Below are positions 42,691 through 52,395 of a DNA stretch of 64,000 nucleotides, in pieces. Made by a program: the position numbers and the translations under genes. The stretch is from the NCBI RefSeq assembly GCF_027595985.1, contig NC_073305.1, positions 30,962,939 through 31,026,938 of the forward strand. Direction: 5' to 3'. The notes below the pieces were generated by a model. The model saw only the letters and a list, made by a program, of their open reading frames with translations. It did not search any database and was not told the origin of the DNA. The DNA is from Sorex araneus. Lineage: Eukaryota; Chordata; Mammalia; Eulipotyphla; Soricidae. The first letter of the stretch is position 1; each line of letters opens with the position of its first letter.

Positions 42691-43540
42691 TATAGGTGCA
42701 TATAGGAAGTATCAGTGATTTGTTTAGTAAAGTAATTTGATTTCTTACAAGAGCTAACTCAAAATTCAATCCTGAACTACCTGCGCAAATCTCTTCCATA
42801 TAAAAATGGCCCTTCTACAACTAGAATTGAAGGTGGACTGTCGGCCTGAATTTCACGCCAGGTTTTCTGAAACAGTTTCAGGACTAGGTGTATTACAGTC
42901 TGTTAACAGGTATTATAAGGAAAAGAGGTCCTAATGTCAGATTGGCTTGGGCAGTGCTGTGTAAAATTGTTGTTGCTAGGATTTTGAGAGCATTTTTATA
43001 GTAATTTTATTATAGATGTCCAATGAGGAAATAAAATGTATATATTTAGTTTGATTGGGAAAATTTTTTTTTCTCCCCAAATATTTATGGATGAACATGC
43101 CTTAGAACAGCATTTCTCAGCTGGAGCCATATGGCCCTTTGTGGGCTACAGGATACTCCAGGAGGACCACAGGTGAAATCATGTAAATGGGGACCAGGAC
43201 ATGAGACTAGGGTGCCAAATGACAGGACAAGTTGGGGGGGGGGACGGGGGAGAGAGAGAAGGAGGAAAAAGCTTGTAAAAATGTGGCCTCTGAGCATGCT
43301 TTTGATGGTTCATTGGTGAAAGTTTCCTTTCATCTTTGCAGATCATCTCAGTACATTTCAGGGAAATTATAAGATTACTGATAACCTGATCATTCTTTCC
43401 CACTCTATTAGTCATCTGTTGTTAATCCGTAACAAACTATTCATTAATCCAGAGGCATATAACAACAACATGGTTGCTATCTAACAATTTCTATGGATCA
43501 GTAATCTGGGAGCTGTTTAGTTTATTCCCTGACTCAGTAT
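42691..43540. other. Unannotated stretch with a possible ancient repeat
   Basis: CAGCATTTCTCAGCTGGAGCCATATGGCCC (43109-43138) looks like the end of an old hAT-type element; no firm assignment. A GA-rich patch lies at 43226-43272. Confidence 0.35.
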
Positions 43541-43710
43541 CTTTTTTGTTTCTTTTGGAGTCACACCCTACTATGTTCAGGCTTATTCCTGGCTCTGCAT
43601 TGTGGATTACTCCTGGTGGGTTCCAGGATTCATGTGGAATGTGAGGGATACAACCTGGGTTAGCTGTGCACAAGACATATGTCTTCCCTATTGTACTATC
43701 TCTCCAGCCC
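43541..43710 (-). mobile_element. SOR-type SINE
   Basis: CTTTTGGAGTCACACCCTACTATG..., TTCCTGGCTCTGCATTG, CCTATTGTACTATCTCTCCAGCCC. Confidence 0.8.
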
Positions 43711-43810
43711 TGGTTCTGAGTAGCTTACAAGGCTAACATCAAATCCCCTCAGGGGCTATAATTCCTTCAAAGTTGGACTGTGGATATCTCTCTTTCCAAA
43801 TTCACTCTTG

Positions 43811-43947
43811 TGGGCCAGGGAGATAATTCAGTGGACTGAGTTTATGCTATATAGGAGGTCCAGTTTTGTTTCCAGAACCTCACCGTCCTCTGAGCAATAC
43901 CAGGAATGACCCCTGAGTACTCTAAGAGCTAAAAGTAGCCCCTGACT
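43811..43947 (+). mobile_element. SOR-type SINE
   Basis: GTGGGCCAGGGAGATAATTCAGTGGACTGAG head, ATACCAGGAATGACCCCTGAGTAC body. Confidence 0.7.
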
Positions 43948-44499
43948 AGAGACGGAAGGTCTCTTTCACCTAACACTTTCAATATGATCGTCTGCTTTCC
44001 CACAGCCAGAGTTGAGACAAAAAAAAAAAAAAGAGAGAAGGTGGAGGGAAGGGAAGAGAGTACAATCCAGTTTTTCATAACCTCATTTTAGAAGGAACAT
44101 TGTATCACTTTTGCTATATTTGGTTAGACCCCAGTCACTAGATTCAACTCACACCCAGGTAGAGGGACCAGAGGGAACCAGGCAAGTATGAGTAGAGACT
44201 GTTTCTGAAGCTGCCTTCCACACCTGCTCTTGAAGGCTTCTTCCCACCTTAGCTGTCTGCGAAGTGAAACACCTAGAAGATTTTTCTGTAAAAGAACAGT
44301 CCTAAATTGTGGGTGATTTGAGGCAGGCACTACCCAGTTTTAAAGGAACAAAAACATTCCAAAAGGCTGGGTCAGGAAGGATTGTTTTAAGGATGTCCAG
44401 GGAGGTAGCTGTTCTACACCAACTGTCATTGTTCTCCATACAAAAACAGTCCCAGCAATATTGTTTAAACCAACATGGAGTACAAGGTTCCTCTATGCC
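43948..44499. other. Unannotated stretch
   Basis: A-run at 44018-44031; nothing else recognised. Confidence 0.5.
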
Positions 44500-44700
44500 A
44501 GAGGCTGTTCTATGTTCCGGTCATGGATTAATTAATTTACTGCATATTACCTCTAAGAAAAAGGTGCAATCTTTATTCATGCTTGAGGGGTGAGAATACT
44601 AAGATGCAAAATGGTGAAGAAGCTTGCCAAAGACCATGTTGACTCAGGACTCGATTCCTAACCGGATGTGCAGAAATCTCTAAACCACCACGCCTCTCTG
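44500..44700 (-). mobile_element. MIR SINE
   Basis: GAGGGGTGAGAATACTAAGATGC...GAAGCTTGCCAAAGACCATG...GACTCGATTCCTAACCGG...CTAAACCACCACGCCTCTCTGC matches reversed MIR (GAGAGGTTAAGTAACTTGCCCAAGGTCACA...ACCACCACGC). Confidence 0.7.
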
Positions 44701-45335
44701 CTTCTTGGCAGCTTTTGTAGGATTTCACAAGCGTTTAGCTCAGATTCTCATTCTTTTCTTTTCTCTGCTGGGTCCACAAGCAGGTATTCCGGTCAATGCT
44801 CGCAAGTAGCAGAGAGTGTAGGAGGCCAGAAGTCAGTGGCTCGGTCTCCAAATGTTTACAAATACCAATTACCTCTCCGAGCCCAGCAGTACTTTTTGGA
44901 CAATGTCCAGTACAAGTGCACAGACTGCTCTGTTACTCTAGGAAGCACGAGAGCTACCCAGGATCAGCACCACAGACGAGATGCATGACCCACACAGCCC
45001 TTTCACCAGTCTCAGTAGGGGAACCAGGGCCTGTGGATCCGCCATTCTGCTTTTTTCCAACCTAGGTCCTCTGTGTGCTTTAGAACCAGGCTTTTAGAGA
45101 GGGTAGTTTCTCTCCTGACTCCACACCCTTCACTCCCACTTTTCCCTCACCCTCTGCCATATGGCTTCTTGCCCCTGCCACGTCACTAAATTGACCACCT
45201 TAAAGGAACTGGTGAACTCCTCATGGCCCATGCAAGGAGCATTGTCTTAGGTCACTTTGCTGCAAGGAGTCACTGCTCCACTGGCCTCATGTGATTTTCT
45301 TTCTCAGCTGCTGCGACATCACGCACTGCTGGAGT
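44701..45335. other. Unannotated stretch
   Basis: Nothing recognised. Confidence 0.5.
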
Positions 45336-45560
45336 CCATGGTAGGCACATTTGCTCGCCCCTTTGTTGTGGTGTGGGGAGGGGTGAGGGGAAAGGCACTG
45401 CACACATTCTTGGTTCTGGTGCTTCTTGGGGGTTGCACATGTTGCTGGCAGTGCTTGACATGCGCTTGTCGGGGCCAGTACACTTTGATGATAAGGCTCC
45501 CACAGATGTGGCCATGGGTCAGAGATTGCATGTACTGTTGTGGTTGTGGCAAGGGTCCTG
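45336..45560 (-). repeat. GT-rich candidate repeat, copy 1
   Basis: Rich in GGTGCTTCTTGGGGGTTGCACATGTTG- and GCAGTGCTTGACATG-like words that recur at 56447-56690 and 62880-63385. No open frame is convincing. Confidence 0.35.
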
Positions 45561-46019
45561 GATGGCAGAGACATAAAGATTGCGCTGGTGACTGAATTAA
45601 GAAGTCTTACAAAACATGCACCAAAGTAGTAGAGCCAAACTCCCCTCAAAAGGTGCTGAGCTTAAGTCCCCATTCTAAAGGCCTGATCTACTGAGACCCT
45701 TCTTTTGCTGAGATTACCATGTGTGCCCAGGAGGCTTTAGGGGCCCCCACCATTGCTCCATCTGCCCCACAGTTCTTGGAACGGGCCTAGGCACCCCTGC
45801 CTTACCTGTTTGGCCCAGCAAGACAGATTGTATGCCTTTGCTACCTAAATGCCTGGAACTGGCCACATTACTCCCTTTCCGGGATAGGCTTAAATTACTT
45901 TGTGTACAATTTTATTATCTCTATATAATTGAATTAGAAATTTTCATAGCTGATCCAAACTATTATATGTATTATGCATCTTTCTATGTGATTGGCTTAG
46001 AATGTTTTATCTATAAGTT
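45561..46019. other. Unannotated stretch
   Basis: Nothing recognised. Confidence 0.45.
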
Positions 46020-46186
46020 GTGGGACTGGAGTGATAGTACAGCAGGTGGGGTTACATGCAACTGTCCCGGGTTCAATCCTCCATACTCCATATGGTTCTC
46101 TGAACCCCATTAGTAGTAATCTCTGAGCACAGAACCAGGAGTAAGTCCTGAGCACAGCTGAATGTGGCTCAAAAAAAAAAAAAAGA
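46020..46186 (+). mobile_element. SOR-type A-tailed SINE
   Basis: GTGGGACTGGAGTGATAGTACAGCAGG head, GGGTTCAATCC B-box, AGCTGAATGTGGCTC then A14. Confidence 0.9.
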
Positions 46187-46318
46187 AATTTACTTTCTTC
46201 CTAAAACTGGATACATGTTTCCAACTCGCCCCCTCCCATGACTAACAATTCTATAGAAAGCAGAAGCTTTCCTCCTAAAGCAGTCCAGAAATACGCTTAT
46301 AAAAAAAAGTTCTTTAAG

Positions 46319-46462
46319 AAGGCTGGAGCCACAGGACAGTGAGTAGGACACTTGCATTGCACACAGCTCGTCATGGTTTGATCTCCAAGAATGATCCTGA
46401 GCACAGAACTTGGAGTAACCCCTGAGCATTACTGAATGTGACCAAAAAACAAAAACAAAAGT
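46319..46462 (+). mobile_element. SOR-type SINE (tail-to-tail with next)
   Basis: GGCTGGAGCCACAGGACAGTGAG head, GGTTTGATCTCC, ACTGAATGTGACC, A-rich end. Confidence 0.8.
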
Positions 46463-46478
46463 GTCCCTAAGAGAAAGC

Positions 46479-46650
46479 TTTTTTTTTTTTTAATCTTTGT
46501 TTTGGAGCCACACCTGGTGGTGCTCAGGGCTTACTTGTGGCTCTGAACTCCTGGCAGGCTCTGGGAACCAACTGGGATGCCAGGGATCAAATCCAGGTCA
46601 GGCACATCAAGGCAAACTCCTCACCTGCTATAGTATTCCTCCAGCTCTGA
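46479..46650 (-). mobile_element. SOR-type SINE
   Basis: T12 run, then TTTTGGAGCCACACCTGGTGGTGCTCAGGGC, GGGATCAAATCCAGGTCAGGC, TAGTATTCCTCCAGC. With the previous copy it forms an inverted pair about 15 bp apart. Confidence 0.85.
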
Positions 46651-46734
46651 GTTCCAAGTTTTTCTCCCAGGAAAACTCTTGCTCTTAGAGCATCAGATCT
46701 TAGGCCACCTCTTTTTGGCAATCTTTAAGATAAT

Positions 46735-47415
46735 TAAACTGTCACATATCCAAAGCTGACCTGATCATCTTCCCTTAAAACTGCTTTGTGACCTGCCCCA
46801 TTTCTGTGATACCACTTCCCACCTTAATGGCCAAGTCAGAAATCCCAGACTTATCCTAAACCCCACTTCCTTTGTCTTTTTCTAGATTACCATCAATTTC
46901 TAGATTCTAACCTTTTGATAGCTGCCCTTCTTTCCCTTTGGCTCTGGACCCCAGTATCTATTCTGTCTCCCTGCTTCTGCTCTCACCCTTCCACTTCATT
47001 CTTCACACTGTGGTCAAAATGTTTTCTCAATCGACAATGGCTGATCATTTTATTCTTGTTCAAAATGCTTCAGTGACTCCGAGTTGCTTTAAGGTTAACA
47101 TCTAAATTCCTTAATCAGGCAGACAAATCCAGGATAATCTGATTCTTATCTCCTTTCAGACGCCATTAATACTAAAATTTGTGTATTAACTCATAGGACT
47201 TCCTTGTTCCTCATTCCTGTTTTATTCTCCCCCACCCCACCCCGGTTCCCCCAGCCCACTTTTTGCAGTATCTGGTGGACATCTATTCACCCCTCAAGTT
47301 CCAGGTCCAATACTTCCTTCTCTTGGAAGCCCCTAGGTAGGCCTGGGTATTGTTTACTTTGCTGATGCCCCATCCCTCTGCTTATCAAATGACACTGCTC
47401 ATACTTGACTAGCAA
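46735..47415 (+). mobile_element. L2 LINE 3' region, part 1
   Basis: Follows the remembered L2 consensus in order: ATATCCAAAGCTGACCTGATCATCTTCCC, GGCCAAGTCAGAAATCCCAG, TCTCCCTGCTTCTGC, GTGGTCAAAATG...AATGCTTCAGTGACTCCGAG, AGTTCCAGGTCCAATACTTCC. No intact coding frame. Confidence 0.75.
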
Positions 47416-48179
47416 CATATTGGGGGTCTGATTTCCCTGTGGAATAAGCTAAGAACTCCTGACATAAGGGACTCCATCTTTATTCCTCTCCTAGCCTATC
47501 AGCGGGAAGGGATTCCTCTCCATTGTCCCAAGGGATAGGTAGCCACCCATTAACAAGTATAACTCATAAACCAATTGTTCAGCTCCTGGAATCACTATCC
47601 CTCTCCCCATTCCCATTGTTATTGTCCCCCATAATTGCAAGTCAATTGTTCTCCATGATCACAAGCCAGCTTAACCATTAACTAGTTTATTTTGCTTCTC
47701 TAACTTATTTTGTAGATCATATCTGCTGCATCCCCTTATCCATTGTATTCATTGTCTGACTAGGATGTGATTTTTGCTTTTTATAAACTTATCAAAGTGG
47801 TACACTCAAGCTTCATGCAAAAACTAGAAGACATTTTCTACATTGGCAGGCTGCAAATTGCAAATTCACAATGTTTTGACTTATTTGTATGGTTCTTTAG
47901 TGGTCCATCAGCAATGGATTCTTAGGAGTAACCTCTGGTGAATTATCAGATTTGGCATGGGTAGGTCAATGCGATTTTGTCTTGGTCCCCTTTCCAATGA
48001 GCTCTCCAACAAGCTCTCCACATTGATCTTTTCTTCTTGATCTTTTCTAAATATACACCAGTTCACGTCTCAGCCCATCTCACATATATCACACCCTGCT
48101 TTAACACCATTCATGTTTTCTGATTACTCTGTTCAAAGAGAAACGGGAAAACACCTCTTCCCACTGACCTTCACTGTCT
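47416..48179. other. Insertion in the L2, possibly an LTR
   Basis: Interrupts the L2. GAACTCCTGACATAAGGGACTCCATCTTTATTCC (47452-47485) and a TATA-like CTTTTTATAAAC (47777-47788) suggest a solo LTR of an endogenous retrovirus. I see no TG...CA ends or duplication that I trust, and no retroviral coding sequence. Confidence 0.35.
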
Positions 48180-48555
48180 GGTGATATCTTCAACTCCTCT
48201 CCCTAAGCTGCACAGGTCCTTTGCTGGGTTCTTTGTATCTTCCTTCCTCCCCTGGCCCACTGCAGGTCCTTTTGTGCTAATGGATAATGCTTTCCATTCA
48301 TCCCCATCCCCAGTTCTGAGTCCTAGGCCTCTCACGTAGCTTTCAATCCCATCTTCTTGTGCAGATCAAATTCCCCATCCTCCCGCTTCCATTGTGTAAT
48401 ACTGCATTCTGGAACTTAGCAATGTCATGTTCCTGGATCCCTGTCTCCCTCAGACTGGATGCTGGGCTTTGTGAGGGCAAGAATCATGTCCCTCTTGTTT
48501 TCTGCTGCATCCCAGGGCCTTCATGGTGCTTGATATGAGTTCAACAAATGTACTG
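48180..48555 (+). mobile_element. L2 LINE 3' end, part 2
   Basis: CTCAGACTGGATGCTGGGCTTTGTGAGGGCAAGAATCATGTCCC...GCATCCCAGGGCC...GATATGAGTTCAACAAATGT matches the L2 3' end (GACTGTGAGCTCC.TGAGGGCAGGGAC...CAATAAATGTTTG). Confidence 0.7.
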
Positions 48556-48744
48556 GTTTTCAAATCAGCAAGGGAGTAAAGACCGAGAATATTTCTTTTT
48601 TCTACTTTATTCGTTTTTATTGTTACTCTGCATTTTATGTTCTTTAGTGTGTTTTTTTTTCAAAGCATTTTCAGAGAAGCTATCTGGATTGATATGAACA
48701 TTTCTTATGAAATAATAAGGGAAGACCATTAGGCAAACCATGGA

Positions 48745-48842
48745 GGACTGCCTAATGTTACATGGCTAGCAGGCAGAGATGTGAGTCTAAAATCAAGCCG
48801 TGCTCCTTTTCAGACCTGGAATCTCGCCATTAAAACACCATC
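48745..48842 (-). mobile_element. MIR SINE fragment
   Basis: CCTAATGTTACATGGCTAGCAGGCAGAGATGTGAGTCTAAAATC...CATTAAAACACC resembles reversed MIR (GTCACACAGCTAGTAAGTGGCAGAGC). Confidence 0.55.
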
Positions 48843-49595
48843 AAGTAAGAAAGGAAGGTAAGTAATGTGGAACTTAATAAGGAGCACTTATACAAAAGAC
48901 ATTGAAATATGCAAATTAAAATGAAAACACAAAATACATTTTATTTTAGGTTGACAGGAACTTTGGCTCATAGAATATGGGCATAAAGTACGCATATACT
49001 CTGGCATGTTAGCTAAATGCTTCCGCTCTGAAGAAGAGCTTGTTGTCACCTTTCACCTTCCTCCAACAACAGGGCTGTTAATATTCTATCATGATTCTCA
49101 TTAAAATTTAGGTGTTCAATAAATGCCCGTTATTAAATTATCTGTAGGAAAGTCTATTTCTGGAAACCTTTCCATCCTTTCCTTAATGAAAAAAAAAATT
49201 TTAAGGAAAGAAAAGTTCAGCACGGGGCAGGTTAAATGAGTAGATGGATCCATTCGGTTCAAAGCGCAACCTCCAGCTAAGTACACTCGTTCATTTCCAA
49301 CATTTGGAAAAGCGAAAGGCTGTTTCAAGGTGCTCGACTTCTTAAATAATTGAGATCTTTCCTGGTTTCACAGTAACATAACCTTTTACACTGATTTTTC
49401 TTTTTTGCACCTAATAAAGAGGAATAATTAATTTTAGTATGAAAAACCAATCACGTGTTTACTGAGCGTTCATTACACGGGAAGCTCTGCGCGTGCCCCG
49501 TTTGGGGCGAGCACTAGTCTCCCTAGGTAATGTACTGAGGGGCAAACTCACTTTGCAGATTTATTTTGTACAGGGGCCCTTCCTTCTCGGAGGGC
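48843..49595. other. Unannotated flank of the CpG island
   Basis: AT-rich until about 49470, then GC content climbs; no repeat or gene recognised. Confidence 0.5.
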
Positions 49596-50439
49596 GGGAC
49601 AGGGGGGTTGGCGGGGATGAAGATTGAAGCTCGCGGGCAAAGACCCCTGCGAAGATCCGTGCTGCGTGAGGGGCTTTCGGTTCCCTTACCATGCCCGCAA
49701 GAGACCCGCGAAGGGCGGGAAGTCAGTGTCTGGTCACCCCCTGGACGGCCTGGGTGCAGCCCTGAACCAGGAATCCCTGTGATTAGCCCCAAACTTCCAG
49801 GGCACTTCCAGGGCACGCATTCCTAGTGCTGCCCGTTGGCGGCGGCGAGGAGAGGAAAAGCGCGATCAAGAGACCCTTCTGCCCCCCCGCCTCCCCCACA
49901 CCACTACCAAAGGCCTGCCGGGAGCTACGGGCGTGCTCGCGGGTCCACTCCGGCCAAGTTCTCGGCGCCGGCGGTCACCTCGGAGGCCGGGACGCGCGGC
50001 GTTCCGAGAGCGCCAAGCCCCGAAACTCCCGAGTCTGGGGCGCCCCGGGCGGCCGAGCGCCGCCGCGTCTCAGACGCCCGCGCGGCCGGCGGGGGCGAGC
50101 GCGCCTGCGCGGGCCGTCACGTGGGGAGCGCTCCGCGCAAAGCGGGTTAAAAGTCACGACCGCGGAGAGAAGCGGTGAGCGCTTCAGCCGGCCGGCGCGG
50201 GCGCTCGCCGTCTCTCCCTGGAAGCCCTTCAGTTAGAGCCTGTTCTTTTGTTCTCCATCCATTCCCGACCCCTCACACGAGGCTCCGCTCCCTGCCGCAA
50301 ACGGAGCCGCCGAAAACACCCTTCCTTGCTCGCCAGCGCCTGCACGGGCGCGCGAAATCGCGTCTTTCAACTGACAATGAAGCCGGAGCACGCAGCTCCG
50401 TGGCTCCGGGCGAATGGGCGCGAGGCCGGGAGGGGGAGG

Positions 50440-50660
50440 GGTAGAACGGTTGGGCTTGGCCCCGCCCCGGCTCGTGCCCTCATTGGAGGGCGCCTGGGTT
50501 CTGGGCCCGCCCCCCAACGGACCTGTCGCATTGTGACAGGTGGAAGGGCCAGTTCCTGTTGGCTTGGGGGCGGGGCCAAGCGTAGCCTGCGCTCCGCCCG
50601 GACTCCAGGGGGCTCCTCCTCCTCCCGGCGGGGCGGGCGGAGGGTGTAAAGGGGGAATGT
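50440..50660 (+). promoter_or_regulatory. STT3B: Probable core promoter of STT3B, TATA-less
   Basis: GC boxes at 50460-50470 (CCCCGCCCCGG), about 50504-50515 (GGCCCGCCCCCC) and 50566-50577 (GGGGGCGGGGCC); an inverted CCAAT box ATTGG at 50482-50486; a CATTGTGACAGGTGG block at 50529-50543. No TATA box precedes the likely start region. Transcription probably begins at dispersed sites between about 50600 and 50800, inferred only from position and composition. Confidence 0.6.
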
Positions 50661-50760
50661 CATTGCTGCTCCGAGCCGCGGTGCCGCCTCCGTCTGCTCC
50701 TTCTCTGGCGCCCTCGTCCCGTCGGCTTTCGCCGCTGCCGCAGCTGCACTGGGGATACGG

Positions 50761-50880
50761 ATGGCTAGTGGGGCGCCAGGGCCATCCGAGTTGAGAGAGC
50801 GGCGGTCGCGGCCGCTGCTGAGGCGGAGACTCCCCGCTGCCGCCGCCTCCACCCCCTGTCCCCCGGCCTCGCGGCGCTGA
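50761..50880 (+). other. Upstream ORF in the STT3B leader, 39 codons
   Basis: ATG at 50761 (context TACGGATGG, with +4 G but no purine at -3) runs in frame to TGA at 50878-50880, 165 bp before the main ATG. It encodes a basic Pro/Arg/Ala-rich peptide starting MASGAPGPSELRERR. Another upstream ATG at 50657 (GGGAATGTC) would run to 50794 if transcripts start that far up. Whether either is in the mRNA depends on the unknown start site. Confidence 0.5.
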
Positions 50881-50921
50881 GGGCGGGAGCGCGCGCGGCG
50901 CTCTTCCCTCCTCCCTTTTCT

Positions 50922-50952
50922 TCCTCCTCCTCCTCCTCCTCCTCCTCCTCCA
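50922..50952. repeat. (TCC)n polypyrimidine tract in the leader
   Basis: TTCTTCC, then about ten CTC/TCC triplets, then CAGG. It mimics a splice acceptor but nothing supports use as one. Confidence 0.85.
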
Positions 50953-50986
50953 GGTCCCCGCCCAGCACCCCTCACTCCAGGCAGCA

Positions 50987-51016
<30 letters not shown>
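50987..51016. repeat. (GCG)10 triplet repeat in the 5' UTR
   Basis: Ten uninterrupted GCG/CGG triplets ending 29 bp before the start codon, preceded by GCAGCA. Confidence 0.95.
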
Positions 51017-51018
<2 letters not shown>

Positions 51019-51045
51019 GAGCGAGACCCGCCGCCGGGGCACAAC

Positions 51046-51359
51046 ATGGCGGAGCCCTCGGCCCCGGAGAGCAAGCACAAGTCGTCCCTCAACTCGTCCC
51101 CGTGGAGCGGCCTCATGGCCCTGGGGAACAGCCGGCACGGCCACCACGGGCCCGGGGCCCAGTGCGCGCACAAGGCGGCGGGCGGCGTGGCGGCGCCGAA
51201 GCCGGCCCCCGCGGGGCTGTCCGGGGGGCTGTCGCAGCCGGCCGGCTGGCAGTCGCTGCTCTCCTTCACCATCCTCTTCCTGGCCTGGCTGGCCGGCTTC
51301 AGCTCGCGCCTCTTCGCCGTCATCCGCTTCGAAAGCATCATCCACGAGTTCGACCCGTG
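51046..51359 (+). CDS. STT3B: STT3B exon 1: catalytic subunit of oligosaccharyltransferase, N-terminal part
   Basis: STT3B is the ER membrane enzyme that transfers the lipid-linked glycan to Asn in N-X-S/T sequons, in the OST-B complex that acts on sites missed during translocation. The ATG (ACAACATGG, A at -3 and G at +4) starts MAEPSAPESKHKSSL, a start I recall as shared by mammalian STT3B. Residues 1-67 form the long Ser/Gly/Ala/Pro-rich cytosolic N-terminus that separates STT3B from STT3A. Residues about 70-92 (LLSFTILFLAWLAGFSSRLF) are the first membrane helix. HEFDP (100-104) contains D103, equivalent to the first catalytic loop aspartate of the STT3/PglB family. The exon encodes 104 codons plus TG of Trp105 and ends at TG/GTGAGT (phase 2). 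The full protein is about 826 residues; the rest lies beyond this window. No break is seen. Confidence 0.97.
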
Positions 51360-51365
51360 GTGAGT
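51360..51365 (+). other. STT3B: Splice donor of STT3B exon 1
   Basis: GTGAGT, an excellent match to the donor consensus. Reading through would hit an in-frame TGA immediately after Trp105. Confidence 0.95.
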
Positions 51366-51392
51366 GCCGCGCCGCGCGCCCCTCCCCCGCCC

Positions 51393-51432
51393 GCGCCCCG
51401 CGCCCCGCGCCCCGCGCCCCGCGCCCCGCGCC
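51393..51432. repeat. (GCGCCCC)n heptad repeat at the start of intron 1
   Basis: Five exact 7-bp units plus GCGCC, 28 bp after the donor. The other strand reads (GGGGCGC)n, a G-quadruplex-capable pattern. Confidence 0.95.
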
Positions 51433-52105
51433 GCTGCTGCCGGAGCCCCGGGCGCGCCCCCGGCCCGGCCTGGCCCGGGGCGGCAGGGGACAAGTTGTTG
51501 GCCACGAGCCGGCCCCGGGCGTCGGGGAGCCCGCGTGGGAACCCGGACTCCCGGGGCCCAGAGAAAGGGAGGGAGGGACGCGCAGCCCCCCTCGGCCAGC
51601 GGCGCGCGGGTGGCGCGGTCCAGCAGCCGCCACGCTGGGCGCCGCGGGGTGGGCGGGGGATCGCCCGGCGGGGCCGACTCGGGCCGACCCCCCACCCCCC
51701 ACCCCCGGGGTCCCAGCCCGCGGCGAGCCCCTGGGTTCCATTCTGGCAGGCGGCGGGCCGGACTTGGCCCCCGCCCGGGGGTGCCCGCGGCGTGCGGGCG
51801 CGCGGGGTTCCCAGCCCCGCGTTTGGACGCCGGCCCCCCGCGTGTTCTCCGCGCGCCGCTCGGCGCGGGCGATGGGGCTGCAGGGGTGAGGCCCGAAGGA
51901 GATCGCGGAGGGAACCTGGGTTCCCGAAAAAGTGGTCGCGGGGCGCGGGTCTGGGGGCGCCCGGCGCCTCCCGGCCGGCCCCCCACACTTCTCGGGCTTG
52001 CGTCTCGGCGCGGGGTGGTGCGGACCCTGCGGGCGCGGCTGTCACCCTTGGCGCGCTCCGCCCGCGCCTTGCAGGTCGGGATCGCTCTCAGGAGGAGGGT
52101 TGGCC

Positions 52106-52123
52106 GGGGGGGGGGGGGGGGGG
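52106..52123. repeat. G18 homopolymer
   Basis: Eighteen consecutive G in intron 1; its length in an assembly is unreliable. Confidence 0.95.
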
Positions 52124-52328
52124 CTGCGGGGTGAGGCGGGGAGGCTCGCCCGGACTGCCCGGGCGAAGTTGGCGCAGGGGGTCCCGACTCCTCCGAGCCC
52201 CGGCCGCGGGCCGTGCCGCCCTAGTGGGCCGTGGGCTGCGCGCTCGCCGCCTGGTCTTACCCCGCACAGCCCCGCCCGAGTTCAGTGGCCGCGTCCGGGC
52301 GCAGGTCTTGGAGGGACTCCGTTTTGGG

Positions 52329-52347
52329 TTTTTTTTTTTTTTTTTTT
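52329..52347. repeat. T19 homopolymer at the island edge
   Basis: T-run between GTTTTGGG and GGTTTGGACCCCC, with no SINE attached. Confidence 0.95.
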
Positions 52348-52395
52348 GGTTTGGACCCCCGCGTCTTTCCTCGTCGTCGCAGTCAGCTAGACTTT

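Larger units (their letters stand above)
49596..52395. promoter_or_regulatory. STT3B: CpG island over the STT3B promoter and first exon
   Basis: GC content and CpG density rise sharply at about 49.6 kb and fall at about 52.4 kb, against AT-rich flanks. The island covers upstream promoter DNA, leader, exon 1 and the first kilobase of intron 1, and contains no SINE. It has a CACGTG E-box in GTCACGTGGGG (50118-50123) and an NRF1-like GCGCCTGCGCGGG just before it (50101-50113). Long open frames on both strands (for example 50233-51741 minus and 51102-52397 plus) are what GC-rich DNA gives by chance and are not called genes. Confidence 0.93.

Noticed and set aside
50908-50954. Polypyrimidine tract plus CAGG in the STT3B leader as a splice acceptor
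   Set aside because: No upstream donor or alternative first exon is evident; a (TCC)n repeat explains the tract.
50233-51986. Open frames of 502 and 539 codons on the minus strand opposite STT3B exon 1
   Set aside because: GC-rich islands lack stop codons; the conceptual products are Arg/Pro/Gly/Ala-rich with no domain, and they run antisense through the real exon.
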